NCBI GenBank assembly: GCA_030682595.1
Contig: JAUXNZ010000276.1
Coordinates: forward strand, 1 to 13,342
From: Rhodocyclaceae bacterium
Lineage (GTDB): Bacteria > Pseudomonadota > Gammaproteobacteria > Burkholderiales > Rhodocyclaceae
Length of the DNA stretch: 13,342 nt
Direction of reading: 5' to 3'
The position numbers and the translations under genes were made by a program. The notes below the pieces were generated by a model. That model saw only the letters and a list, made by a program, of their open reading frames with translations. It was not told the DNA's origin and searched no databases. Positions 1-6,716 of this stretch are shown here, piece after piece. Positions within the stretch are counted from its first letter, which is position 1. The number at the start of each line of letters is the position of its first letter.

Positions 1-12
1 CCCCACCCCCAG

Positions 13-32
13 CCCCCGCCCCAAGGCGGGGG
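13..32. terminator. GC-rich hairpin, possible terminator
   Basis: A perfect 8-bp inverted repeat (CCCCCGCC / GGCGGGGG) encloses a CCAA loop. It lies 57 bp past the stop of the NlpC/P60 gene, so it could end that transcript or one entering from the left. No T-run follows on either strand, so it is not a canonical intrinsic terminator. The surrounding 1-24 stretch is C-rich low-complexity sequence. Confidence 0.4.
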
Positions 33-89
33 TCAAAGTTTGTTCGCTGCGCTCATGGGGTTACTCGGCGTCAAATTGCGTATTCCACG

Positions 90-569
90 CTAATCGAAGT
101 AAGTGCGCGCTTCCTCGAAGCGCGTTGCAAACCATCCGTGCGTCAGGCTTTCGGTGCGCACCTTGCCGTTGCTGTTGGGAGCATGCACGAAACGGTTGTC
201 GCCGATATAAATACCAACGTGCGAGCGCGGGCGGTTGCGGGTGTTGAAAAATACCAGGTCGCCCGGGCGCAGGCCGGACGTGCCGACCGGCTGTCCCCGG
301 CGCGCCATGTCGGCGGCAGAACCCTGCAAATCGAGACCGACGGCCTTGCTGAACACGTAGCTAACCATGCCGCTGCAATCGAGCCCGGCGGCAGGGTTTT
401 TCCCGCCGAAGCGGTAGTCGGTATCGACCAGCCCCAGCGCGAACATCACGACATCGTGGGCCCGCGCATCGACCGCCGGGCGCGCGGACGCGGCCGGCGG
501 CGTTGGCGGAACGCCCAAGTGGCCGCAACCGGCCAGCGCCAAGGCGAGAAGAATAAGCAGGCGATGCAT
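90..569 (-). CDS. NlpC/P60 family lipoprotein (cysteine endopeptidase)
   Basis: Encodes a 159-residue envelope lipoprotein expected to cleave peptide bonds in peptidoglycan stems (NlpC/P60, peptidase family C40). A short hydrophobic signal ends in the lipobox LALAGC, so Cys15 would be lipidated. A proline/alanine-rich linker (about 20-33) leads to the catalytic domain. The expected triad is visible: Cys65 in GLDCSG, His117 in SHVGIYIG and His129 in FVHAPN. The RPGDLVFF stretch (101-108) before the His is also typical. The start is supported by AGGA about 8 bases upstream. The gene is divergent from gabD with 57 bp between starts. Residue 14 is Gly and 16 is Gly, so there is no Asp inner-membrane retention signal at +2 and outer-membrane sorting is expected. 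This resembles Spr/MepS-like enzymes, but the exact bond cleaved cannot be read from sequence. Confidence 0.93.
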   Translation of the reverse strand: MHRLLILLALALAGCGHLGVPPTPPAASARPAVDARAHDVVMFALGLVDTDYRFGGKNPAAGLDCSGMVSYVFSKAVGLDLQGSAADMARRGQPVGTSGLRPGDLVFFNTRNRPRSHVGIYIGDNRFVHAPNSNGKVRTESLTHGWFATRFEEARTYFD

Positions 570-626
570 GGGTCAATCCTATTCCGGTAGACTCTTCGCC
601 AACCCGAAAAAAAAGGAGCAAAACTC

Positions 627-2084
627 ATGCAATTGCGCGATCCCCAGCTGCTGCGCCATCAGGCGTTCATCGCCGGCGCCTGGACAGCTGCCGACAGCGG
701 CGCCACCGTTGCCGTCACCAACCCGGCCACCGGCACGACGCTCGCCAGCGTGCCCGACATGGGGGCGACCGAAACCCGCCGCGCCATCGACGCCGCCAAT
801 GCCGCCTGGCCGGCCTGGCGGGCACTCACCGCCAAGCAGCGCGGCGCGATTCTGCGCAACTGGCATGACCTGATTGTCGCCAATGCCGACGACCTGGCGC
901 TGCTGATGACCTCCGAGCAGGGCAAGCCGCTCGCCGAGGCGCGTGGCGAGGCGCTCTACGCCGCCACCTTCGTCGAATGGTTCGCCGAAGAGGCCAAACG
1001 CGTCTATGGCGAGGTGATTCCGCAGACCATTGCCAGTCAGCGCCTGATCGTCCTGAAACAGCCGATCGGCGTCGCCGCCGCCATCACGCCGTGGAACTTC
1101 CCGGCGGCGATGATCACCCGCAAGGTCGCGCCCGCCCTGGCGGCCGGCTGCCCGGTGGTGGTCAAGCCCGCCGAGCAGACGCCGCTGACCGCGCTGGCGC
1201 TCGCCGCGCTGGCCGAACGCGCCGGCTTCCCGCCTGGCGTGTTCAACATGGTGACCGGCTCGGCGGCTTCCGCACCCCTGATCGGTGGCGAACTGACCGG
1301 CAACCCCAGCGTGCGCAAGCTGTCCTTTACCGGTTCGACCGAGGTCGGCCGCCTGCTGATGGCGCAATGCGCGCCGACGCTCAAAAAACTCTCGCTCGAA
1401 CTCGGCGGCAACGCGCCCTTCATCGTGTTTGACGATGCCGATGTCGACGCCGCCGTCGCGGGCGCGATGGCGAGCAAATACCGCAACGCCGGCCAGACCT
1501 GCGTCTGCGCCAACCGCCTGCTGGTGCAGGCGGGCATCTATGAAAGCTTCGCGCAGAAACTGGCGGCGCAGGTCGCGGCGCTCAAGGTCGGCGTCGGCAC
1601 CGCGGCGGGCGTGACGCAAGGCCCGCTGATCGATGCACAGGCCCTGGCGAAGGTCGAGGCGCACATCGCCGATGCGGTGGCCCAGGGCGCCCGCGTGCTG
1701 GTCGGTGGCAAGCGCCACGCCCAGGGCGGCACCTTCTTCGAACCGACGGTGCTGGCCGACGCTCTACCTTCGATGCTTTGTGCGCGCGAGGAAACTTTCG
1801 GGCCGGTGGCGCCGCTGTTCAAGTTCCATGACGAGGCCGAGGCCGTCGCCCTGGCCAACGCGACCGAATTCGGGCTGGCGAGTTACTTCTATGCCCGCGA
1901 CCTGTCGCGCGTCTGGCGCGTCGCCGAAGCGCTGGAATACGGCATGGTCGGGGTGAATGTCGGCCTGATCGCCAACGAGGTCGCGCCGTTCGGCGGCGTC
2001 AAGCAATCGGGCCTCGGCCGCGAGGGCTCGCGGCACGGCATCGAGGAATACCTGGAAATCAAATACGTGTGTTTAGGCCTCTGA
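627..2084 (+). CDS. gabD: NAD(P)-dependent succinate-semialdehyde dehydrogenase
   Basis: Encodes a 485-residue aldehyde dehydrogenase, close to the length of E. coli GabD, that would oxidise succinate semialdehyde to succinate in GABA or related catabolism. Family landmarks are in order: TPWNFP with Asn157 (oxyanion), KPAEQTP with Lys180 (cofactor binding), FTGSTEVG, LELGGNAP with general-base Glu258, GQTCVC with nucleophile Cys292, and EETFGPVAP near the C-terminus. KPAEQTPLTALALA is typical of the GabD subgroup; the related glutarate-semialdehyde dehydrogenases are an alternative. Cys294, two residues after the nucleophile, matches the C-x-C pair of SSADH enzymes. The start is well supported by AAGGAG at 613-618, eight bases before ATG. 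The 3' end overlaps the convergent radical SAM gene by 12 bp. No transaminase gene (gabT) is present nearby, so the gene looks stand-alone. Confidence 0.93.
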   Translation: MQLRDPQLLRHQAFIAGAWTAADSGATVAVTNPATGTTLASVPDMGATETRRAIDAANAAWPAWRALTAKQRGAILRNWHDLIVANADDLALLMTSEQGKPLAEARGEALYAATFVEWFAEEAKRVYGEVIPQTIASQRLIVLKQPIGVAAAITPWNFPAAMITRKVAPALAAGCPVVVKPAEQTPLTALALAALAERAGFPPGVFNMVTGSAASAPLIGGELTGNPSVRKLSFTGSTEVGRLLMAQCAPTLKKLSLELGGNAPFIVFDDADVDAAVAGAMASKYRNAGQTCVCANRLLVQAGIYESFAQKLAAQVAALKVGVGTAAGVTQGPLIDAQALAKVEAHIADAVAQGARVLVGGKRHAQGGTFFEPTVLADALPSMLCAREETFGPVAPLFKFHDEAEAVALANATEFGLASYFYARDLSRVWRVAEALEYGMVGVNVGLIANEVAPFGGVKQSGLGREGSRHGIEEYLEIKYVCLGL

Positions 2085-3680
2085 CCGCGTCGCCGGGTTG
2101 GCGCTCTCGGGCACTATCGGGAAAAGTCGGCGCTGGCTGGACGGCGGTTGCTGTCTGCCGAGTTCGCGGGCGAGGATTTCAAGCGTGGCGCGGCCGATGT
2201 ATTCACCCTGGGTATCGTCCATCTTGCTCGAATACTCCAGCGCGGCCAGGTAGGCGCGGCCGATCTGCCGGCCGAGCGGCTGCGGGTTGTAGAGCAGCTT
2301 CTTGATGAGGAAGGGATTGAGGGTCAGCGGATCGTAGCCCTCGGGCAGGTAGCCGGCGGCAATCAGTTTCTTTTCAATGGGCGTGTTGGGTTGCACGCCG
2401 ACGAAGAAGATGAACGGCAGCACCTTGTCGCGACCGAACATTTCGTAAAGTTCATCGATGCGATCAATGGTGGCAAACAGCGTTTCGGGCGACTCGTCAG
2501 GGGCATTCAGCGGCAGGTAGAGCTTGATCATCTGGTCGGTCATGCCGGCGTCCTGGAAGAGGCGGAACGCCGCCATCTGCTGGTCGAGCGCATAGCCGAG
2601 CGTCAGGCTGTCGATCATGTCCTGCGAGCCGGTGAAGGACAGGTCGATGCTCTCCAGACCGCTGGCCACCATTTTCCTGGCAATCCCGGCGGTCAGGTAA
2701 TTCAGGCGCAAATAGCCGGTCCAGCGCACCTTGACATTGCGCGCCAGCATTTCGTCGAGAATGGCCTCGACATGAGCCATGCTGCGGCGGGTTGAACAAA
2801 ACTGGGCATCGGTGAACCAGATGTGCGTGACGCCATAAACCTTGCTGAGCGTTTCAACCTCCTTCGCCACCTCGGCCGGGTCGCGGTAACGCTGATGCGC
2901 GCCTTCGATCTTGTTGTACAGACAGAAATTGCACTGGAACGGGCAGCCGCGCTTGGTGTGTACGCCAATGGCCTCCTTGCCCGGGCCGACGTACTCGCCG
3001 AAGGCCGGGAAGATCGAGGCGAGATAAGGAAAGTCGATGGCCGTCAGGCTCGGCAGGTCGAAAGTCTCTTCCGCCGGATGGTGGTGGACCTTCCCGGTCG
3101 CATCCTTGTGGTAGTAGTTACCCTCCGGTGCAGTGAAGCCATCGACGATGGAAAGCATCGCGTCCTCGCCCTCGCCGACCACCACGACCGTATCCGTGGG
3201 GCAGCGCGCGACAATATATCTGCCGAAGATCGATACGGCGGTACCGCCGACCACCAACCGCGACTGTGGCAACAGCTTGCGTACCAGTTTCAGGTAACCG
3301 AAGTTGCGGACGCGCTGCATGGCGTAGTCGGTGATGATGCCCACGGCCTGCCAGGCCGCCTTGACGCGCTTCCAGAGGCTGGGCGAGTGATCGAAATTCA
3401 TCACCACGTCGAGTGCATCGTTTTCCGGATGCGGCCCGAAGGTCTGCATGTTGCGCCAGGAGAAGGCGACCACCTCCGGTTTCAGCTCGGCAAGCCGCTC
3501 GGCCAAGGCCGCTTTGCGCCTGGCCGGCGGGATGACCGCCAGATCAAGAATTTCCTGACGAATGGCGGGCCGCTGCTTGTGAATGTAATCAGCCACGTAA
3601 ACGACGCCGCCCGGCCAGATTTTCCAGACCGGCAAGCGTACATAGAGCACCGAAGACACTGTGTGAACCTGTAGCGACAT
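2073..3680 (-). CDS. B12-binding-domain radical SAM protein, function unknown
   Basis: Encodes about 535 residues from the ATG at 3680, preceded by GGGGA. An in-frame TTG at 3707 would add nine residues but has weaker support. The N-terminal part (about 1-175) has a Rossmann-like layout as in cobalamin-binding radical SAM enzymes: PGGVVYVADYIH, KPEVVAFSWRN, LVVGGTAVS (142-150) and VGEGED (168-173). The DxHxxG lower-ligand motif is not present, so cobalamin, if bound, may be base-off without a protein His ligand. The radical SAM cluster motif is Cys246-x3-Cys250-x2-Cys253 (GCPFQCNFC). A TIM-barrel-like region follows to roughly residue 430, then a C-terminal extension. The last about 25 residues include a stretch encoded by a dispersed 25-bp repeat. 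Substrate is unknown; methyltransfer or ring chemistry as in the BchE/HpnP-type superfamily is possible but not shown. Confidence 0.85.
   Translation of the reverse strand: MSLQVHTVSSVLYVRLPVWKIWPGGVVYVADYIHKQRPAIRQEILDLAVIPPARRKAALAERLAELKPEVVAFSWRNMQTFGPHPENDALDVVMNFDHSPSLWKRVKAAWQAVGIITDYAMQRVRNFGYLKLVRKLLPQSRLVVGGTAVSIFGRYIVARCPTDTVVVVGEGEDAMLSIVDGFTAPEGNYYHKDATGKVHHHPAEETFDLPSLTAIDFPYLASIFPAFGEYVGPGKEAIGVHTKRGCPFQCNFCLYNKIEGAHQRYRDPAEVAKEVETLSKVYGVTHIWFTDAQFCSTRRSMAHVEAILDEMLARNVKVRWTGYLRLNYLTAGIARKMVASGLESIDLSFTGSQDMIDSLTLGYALDQQMAAFRLFQDAGMTDQMIKLYLPLNAPDESPETLFATIDRIDELYEMFGRDKVLPFIFFVGVQPNTPIEKKLIAAGYLPEGYDPLTLNPFLIKKLLYNPQPLGRQIGRAYLAALEYSSKMDDTQGEYIGRATLEILARELGRQQPPSSQRRLFPIVPESANPATRSEA
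2122..2146 (-). repeat. 25-bp dispersed repeat, copy A
   Basis: On the minus strand it starts CGCCGTCC and ends GCCGACTTTT. It matches copies B (7311-7335) and C (11371-11395) at 24 of 25 positions; the one difference is at 2138. It lies inside the 3' end of the radical SAM gene and is read as part of PPSSQRRLF, about 16 codons before the stop. The site is at the convergent junction with gabD. Confidence 0.85.
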
Positions 3681-3698
3681 GATGCAATCCCCAAGCCA

Positions 3699-3714
3699 GA
3701 CCGACAAACCGGTC
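3699..3714. promoter_or_regulatory. Inverted repeat GACCG-N6-CGGTC, possible operator
   Basis: A perfect 5-bp inverted repeat with a 6-bp spacer lies 19 bp upstream of the radical SAM ATG. Its form resembles operators of TetR-type repressors, but no regulator gene is in the window. The AT-rich stretch at about 3738-3785, unusual against the local GC content, could hold the promoter; I see no convincing -35/-10 pair. Confidence 0.3.
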
Positions 3715-3792
3715 AGTATGTTACCGAAGCGTCAGGCAACGAGAAAATAAGAAAAATCTAATTGCACTGCACAAAATCAAATGAAGCCCGAA

Positions 3793-4167
3793 TTACGGTC
3801 CGATTGGGTCGCTTGGGTCATCGCGGCACTGGCCGCGGCGGTCAAGCCACCAGGCCAGCGCGGGCAAGGCGAGAAAGGAGCCCGGCAGCACCAGCACGAC
3901 GAGGTAGGGCGACAAATGCGCCAGAGCCCGCAACTGTTGCAGCAGCTCACGGCGCTCGCCGGACGACCAGCGGGCGCCGTTGCGCCGCTTCATCAAGAGC
4001 GGCATCAGCCCCTTGATTTTGACGAGTTCAGCGGTAATTTTTCGGCGCTCGCGCTGCTGCGCTTCGAACATGCGCCGCACCAAAAATGGGGGGGCCGTGC
4101 CAGGTTCGGCGGCTAACGGTTGCTGCCGGGAGATCTCCCGAACGGCCTCGCGGCTATCCAGGGTCAT
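3793..4167 (-). CDS. Small LETM1-like membrane protein
   Basis: Encodes 124 residues. The chosen ATG at 4167 overlaps the yqjK stop as ATGA, which argues for translational coupling; an in-frame start 15 codons further upstream would overlap yqjK more deeply. The N-terminal half is charged and helical (RRMFEAQQRERRKITAELVK). A WSSGERRELLQQLR helix follows, then LSPYLVVLVLPGS and LALPALAWWLDRR (about 85-111), the only membrane segment. The P-G-S and L-P elements within the hydrophobic segment recall the LETM1 family membrane helix; only this short region is shared, so the name is by resemblance. It is the last gene of the yqjDEK cluster. A run of seven C (minus strand, near codons 26-27) is in frame and needs no frameshift to explain it. 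Role unknown. Confidence 0.72.
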   Translation of the reverse strand: MTLDSREAVREISRQQPLAAEPGTAPPFLVRRMFEAQQRERRKITAELVKIKGLMPLLMKRRNGARWSSGERRELLQQLRALAHLSPYLVVLVLPGSFLALPALAWWLDRRGQCRDDPSDPIGP

Positions 4168-4469
4168 CCGGCACGCTTGGTCTGATTCAGCCAGCGGCTG
4201 CCGTCGCGCCACAAACGCCAGGCCAGAAAACCGCGGCGGGCCCAGCGCAAGAAAGCCGCACGGAAGCCCGGACGCACGGCCACCAGCAGCGCCAGCACAC
4301 CGGCGACGATTTCCGGATGCCGGGCGACCCAGCGCGCACCGTCCCGCACCCGATCTGCCACCTCGAAGAGCGGCAACAGACCCACGGAATGTTGGGCCAG
4401 CGCCACCCGCTGGCTGGCCGATTCAAGCTGCAGGCGCTGTTTTTCGAGCGCCAGCTCGAGCGCGTTCAC
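4164..4469 (-). CDS. yqjK: YqjK-like protein
   Basis: Encodes 101 residues, near the size of E. coli YqjK. It begins with GTG at 4469, which overlaps the yqjE stop as GTGA, and ends overlapping the next start as ATGA. The N-terminus is a short amphipathic or coiled region (NALELALEKQRLQLESASQRVALAQ). A weakly hydrophobic segment follows (about 53-66), then a very basic, tryptophan- and arginine-rich tail. The family has no known biochemical activity. Its place directly after yqjD and yqjE is the conserved gene order and is the main support for the name. Confidence 0.8.
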   Translation of the reverse strand: MNALELALEKQRLQLESASQRVALAQHSVGLLPLFEVADRVRDGARWVARHPEIVAGVLALLVAVRPGFRAAFLRWARRGFLAWRLWRDGSRWLNQTKRAG

Positions 4470-4864
4470 GGCGGCCCGTCCTGTGTCTGCACCGCCCGCA
4501 GCGCCGCCTCATCCTGACGCAATTCGGCGAGACTGGCGGCAAACAGTTGCGAACCCTGCCGCGCCAGACGCAACACCGCAGCCACCGCCACCGAGGCGGC
4601 AGCGATGAACAGGGCGGCGAAAACACCCAGCGCAAGCAGGCGGTGACTATCCCAGAACAGTACCGTGAGGAACAGGGCCAGAAACACCATCCCCGCCACC
4701 CCGAGCAGCACGGCGGCAATTCCCCACAATAACATTCCGCGGACGCGTCCGACCTCCTCGAGCGCCTCGACCTTCAGCAGACCGACCCGCGTGCGCAACA
4801 GCGCAACGCCCGTCGCGGCAAAGCCGCGCAAGGAGACGAGCAGACCGGGCGAAGCGTCAGTCAC
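4466..4864 (-). CDS. yqjE: YqjE / phage-holin-superfamily membrane protein
   Basis: Encodes 132 residues from the GTG at 4864, matching the usual length of about 130. A longer reading from 4948 would add a basic, unrelated N-terminus lying over yqjD, and is rejected. From the GTG the protein begins TDASPGLLVSLRGFAATGVALLRTRVGLL, typical of YqjE. Two strong membrane helices lie at about 44-70 and 76-98, separated by a short polar turn (WDSHR). No clear Shine-Dalgarno is visible in the 17 bases between the yqjD stop and this GTG, so expression may depend on ribosomes arriving from yqjD. The family (DUF1469, placed with actinobacterial holins) is an inner-membrane protein of unknown role; holin activity is not implied. 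Confidence 0.85.
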   Translation of the reverse strand: MTDASPGLLVSLRGFAATGVALLRTRVGLLKVEALEEVGRVRGMLLWGIAAVLLGVAGMVFLALFLTVLFWDSHRLLALGVFAALFIAAASVAVAAVLRLARQGSQLFAASLAELRQDEAALRAVQTQDGPP

Positions 4865-4881
4865 GCTGGGCGACAGGCGTT

Positions 4882-5193
4882 TCAGCGACGCCCAATCAGC
4901 AGGCCGACGATGAAGCCGATCCCGGCGGCCACGCCCACCGAACGCCAAGGATTGTCGTGCACATAATCGTCCGCGGCGCGACCGACCAGCTTGGCGCGCT
5001 CGACGACGACCGCCTCGGCATCCGCGAGCCTGACCTTCGCATCGGCCAGCCGACTCTGAATCCTGGCGCGCAACTCGGTGGCCTTGTCTCCGGCCTGATT
5101 GGCCGTGGCGCGCAACAACTCCTCGGCGTCGGCGACGACCACCTTGAAATCGGTAATCAGCTTTTCCTTGCTGACATCGGTTGTTTCTGTCAT
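4882..5193 (-). CDS. yqjD: ElaB/YqjD family (DUF883) membrane-anchored ribosome-binding protein
   Basis: Encodes 103 residues. The N-terminal two thirds is a long charged helix rich in Ala, Glu and Lys (about 8-75). The family hallmark DDYVHDNPW (75-83) follows, then a C-terminal membrane anchor ending GLLIGRR. In E. coli, YqjD and ElaB are tail-anchored inner-membrane proteins that associate with ribosomes in stationary phase. The start is firm: AAGGAG lies six bases before ATG. It is the first gene of the four-gene cluster. A sigma-S-like element lies just upstream, in keeping with stationary-phase control in E. coli, but this is inferred. Confidence 0.92.
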   Translation of the reverse strand: MTETTDVSKEKLITDFKVVVADAEELLRATANQAGDKATELRARIQSRLADAKVRLADAEAVVVERAKLVGRAADDYVHDNPWRSVGVAAGIGFIVGLLIGRR

Positions 5194-5243
5194 TTTAAGC
5201 TCCTTCGATGAAACGTCAATGTGACTCAGGGTTAATCCGCACC

Positions 5244-5254
5244 CTAAGGTTAGC
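5244..5254 (-). promoter_or_regulatory. Possible sigma-S-like -10 element for yqjD
   Basis: On the minus strand GCTAACCTTAG agrees with the extended sigma-S -10 consensus (KCTAYRCTTAA) at about 8 of 11 positions. Transcription would start roughly 40 bases before the yqjD ATG. The element sits just after the xthA stop codon. It is a motif match only; no clear -35 box is seen, and sigma-S promoters often lack one. Confidence 0.3.
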
Positions 5255-5259
5255 AGGGT

Positions 5260-6051
5260 TTAGGGCCATGCGTAATCGATTATCAGCGGCGCATGATCCG
5301 AAAAACGCGCGTCCTTGAATACCCGTGCCGCGTGTGTTCGCGCGGCAAGTTCCGGCGATGCGATCTGATAATCGATGCGCCACCCGACGTTGTTCGCCCA
5401 AGCCTGCCCGCGGTTCGACCACCAAGTATAAGCCTCGCCTTCCGTTTCCGGATGCAGTCGACGATAGGCATCTACCCATCCCAGCGCGCCGGTCACGTTG
5501 GCGATCCAGTTGCGTTCCTCGGGCAAAAAACCCGAATTCTTTTGATTCGATTTCCAGTTTTTCAGGTCTTTTTCGGTCGGGGCGATGTTCCAGTCGCCAC
5601 AGAGCACGATTTCCCTGGCGGCGTCTGCCGCCTCGCGCTTCAGGGCCGCCAGGTGGGGCGAGAAAACCTCCATGAAGCGAAACTTCGCGGCCTGCCGTTC
5701 CGGCGATGACGAACCGGAGGGCAGATACAGCGAAATGACCGACAGCCCCGGCCAGTCGGCGCGCAGATAGCGGCCCTCGGCATCGAACTCGGCAACGCCG
5801 ATACCCTCGACCACGCGTTCCGGCGCAGTTTTCGCGTACAGGCCGACGCCGCTATAGCCCTTTTTCTCGGCAAAATGGAAATATCCGGTCAGACCCGCGG
5901 CGTTCTTCATTGCCTCCGTCAGGTCAGCGGCTTGAACCCGAATTTCCTGGACGCAGACAATATCGGCATCCTGCGCGGCCAGCCAGTCGAGCCAGCCCTT
6001 TTTGGTCGCGGAGCGGATTCCATTCAAATTCAACGTGATGATTCTGAGCAT
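5260..6051 (-). CDS. xthA: Exodeoxyribonuclease III / AP endonuclease
   Basis: Encodes 263 residues (E. coli XthA 268). It would incise abasic sites and remove 3' blocking groups in base excision repair, using a divalent metal. The active-site set matches the ExoIII/APE1 fold: Asn8 and Asn10 (LNLNGIR), Glu36 (VQEIR), Tyr109 (SLYLPSG), Asp153 and Asn155 (CGDWN), and Asp252-His253 (FSDHAP). The segment TWWSNRGQAWANNVGWRIDY is characteristic of the subgroup that includes Neisseria NApe rather than the enterobacterial enzyme. The start fits the family N-terminus (MLRIITLNLNG) but no strong Shine-Dalgarno is present. It is divergent from pyrE with 17 bp between start codons. Confidence 0.95.
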   Translation of the reverse strand: MLRIITLNLNGIRSATKKGWLDWLAAQDADIVCVQEIRVQAADLTEAMKNAAGLTGYFHFAEKKGYSGVGLYAKTAPERVVEGIGVAEFDAEGRYLRADWPGLSVISLYLPSGSSSPERQAAKFRFMEVFSPHLAALKREAADAAREIVLCGDWNIAPTEKDLKNWKSNQKNSGFLPEERNWIANVTGALGWVDAYRRLHPETEGEAYTWWSNRGQAWANNVGWRIDYQIASPELAARTHAARVFKDARFSDHAPLIIDYAWP

Positions 6052-6068
6052 GTAGAATTGCTTTCATT

Positions 6069-6716
6069 ATGAGTAATGTCGATTCTAGCCAAGAGTTCAT
6101 TGCCTTTGCCTGTGAACGGGGAGTGCTGCGTTTTGGCGAGTTCCAGACCAAGGCCGGACGCCTGTCGCCCTACTTCTTCAACGCCGGCCTGTTCAACGAC
6201 GGTACCGCGCTGGCTCGGCTGGCCGACTTCTACGCGCAGGCGATCCTCGCCGCCGGCATCGAATTCGACATGTTGTTCGGCCCTGCCTACAAAGGCATTC
6301 CGTTGGCGGCTGCGACGGCCATGGTGTTGGCGGCCCGGGGCCGCAACCTGCCCTTTGCTTTCAACCGCAAGGAGGCCAAGGATCACGGCGAAGGCGGCTC
6401 GCTGATCGGCGCGCCGCTGGCCGGCCGCGTGTTGATTGTCGATGACGTCATTTCGGCGGGCACTTCAGTGCGCGAATCGGTGGCGATCATTCGCGCCGCG
6501 GGGGCACTTCCCGCCGGCGTCCTCATCGCCATTGACCGCCAGGAACGTGGCACGGGAACGCTTTCTGCCGTGCAGGAAGTGGAGCAAAACCTGCGGCTGC
6601 CGGTGGTCGCGGTGGCGCGGCTCACCGATGTCATCGATTATCTGGCCGGCCAGCCGTCGCTCGAACAGCACCTCGTCGCCGTGCGCCACTATCGGGAGAC
6701 CTATGGTGTTGACTAA
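6069..6716 (+). CDS. pyrE: Orotate phosphoribosyltransferase
   Basis: Encodes 215 residues. It would transfer the ribose-phosphate of PRPP to orotate, giving OMP, the fifth step of de novo UMP synthesis in the cytoplasm. The PRPP-binding motif VLIVDDVISAGTS lies at 121-133. FGPAYKGIPLA and the flexible catalytic loop FNRKEAKDHGEGG are both intact. Length agrees with E. coli PyrE (213). The ribosome binding site is poor and the upstream space is only 17 bp, so any promoter must lie within xthA. A coiled-coil protein gene starts inside its last codons. Confidence 0.96.
   Translation: MSNVDSSQEFIAFACERGVLRFGEFQTKAGRLSPYFFNAGLFNDGTALARLADFYAQAILAAGIEFDMLFGPAYKGIPLAAATAMVLAARGRNLPFAFNRKEAKDHGEGGSLIGAPLAGRVLIVDDVISAGTSVRESVAIIRAAGALPAGVLIAIDRQERGTGTLSAVQEVEQNLRLPVVAVARLTDVIDYLAGQPSLEQHLVAVRHYRETYGVD

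Noticed and set aside
570..626. Promoters for nlpC and gabD in their 57-bp gap
   Set aside because: TAGGAT (minus) and TAGACT (plus) are weak -10 candidates without properly spaced -35 boxes, so I do not list them.
579..1718. Long 379-codon minus-strand open frame opposite gabD
   Set aside because: Arginine- and glycine-rich composition with no recognisable motif, and it lies wholly antisense to a well-supported gene. This is the usual mirror frame of GC-rich coding sequence.
2823..3674. 283-codon plus-strand open frame opposite the radical SAM gene
   Set aside because: Mirror frame; no ribosome binding site and no domain features, while the minus strand carries the CxxxCxxC enzyme.
4087..4093. 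Run of seven G (C on the gene strand) in the LETM1-like gene, as phase variation or a frameshift
   Set aside because: The frame is continuous on both sides and the coupled ATGA start is in frame, so nothing needs explaining.
4864..4948. Upstream extension of yqjE to 4948
   Set aside because: The added residues are basic and unlike YqjE, and would lie over the end of yqjD. The GTG at 4864 gives the family length and N-terminus.
5242..5265. CCCTAA / TTAGGG inverted repeat at the xthA stop, as a terminator
   Set aside because: Only a 6-bp AT-containing stem with a 12-base loop and no T-run. It is more easily read as part of the yqjD upstream region.
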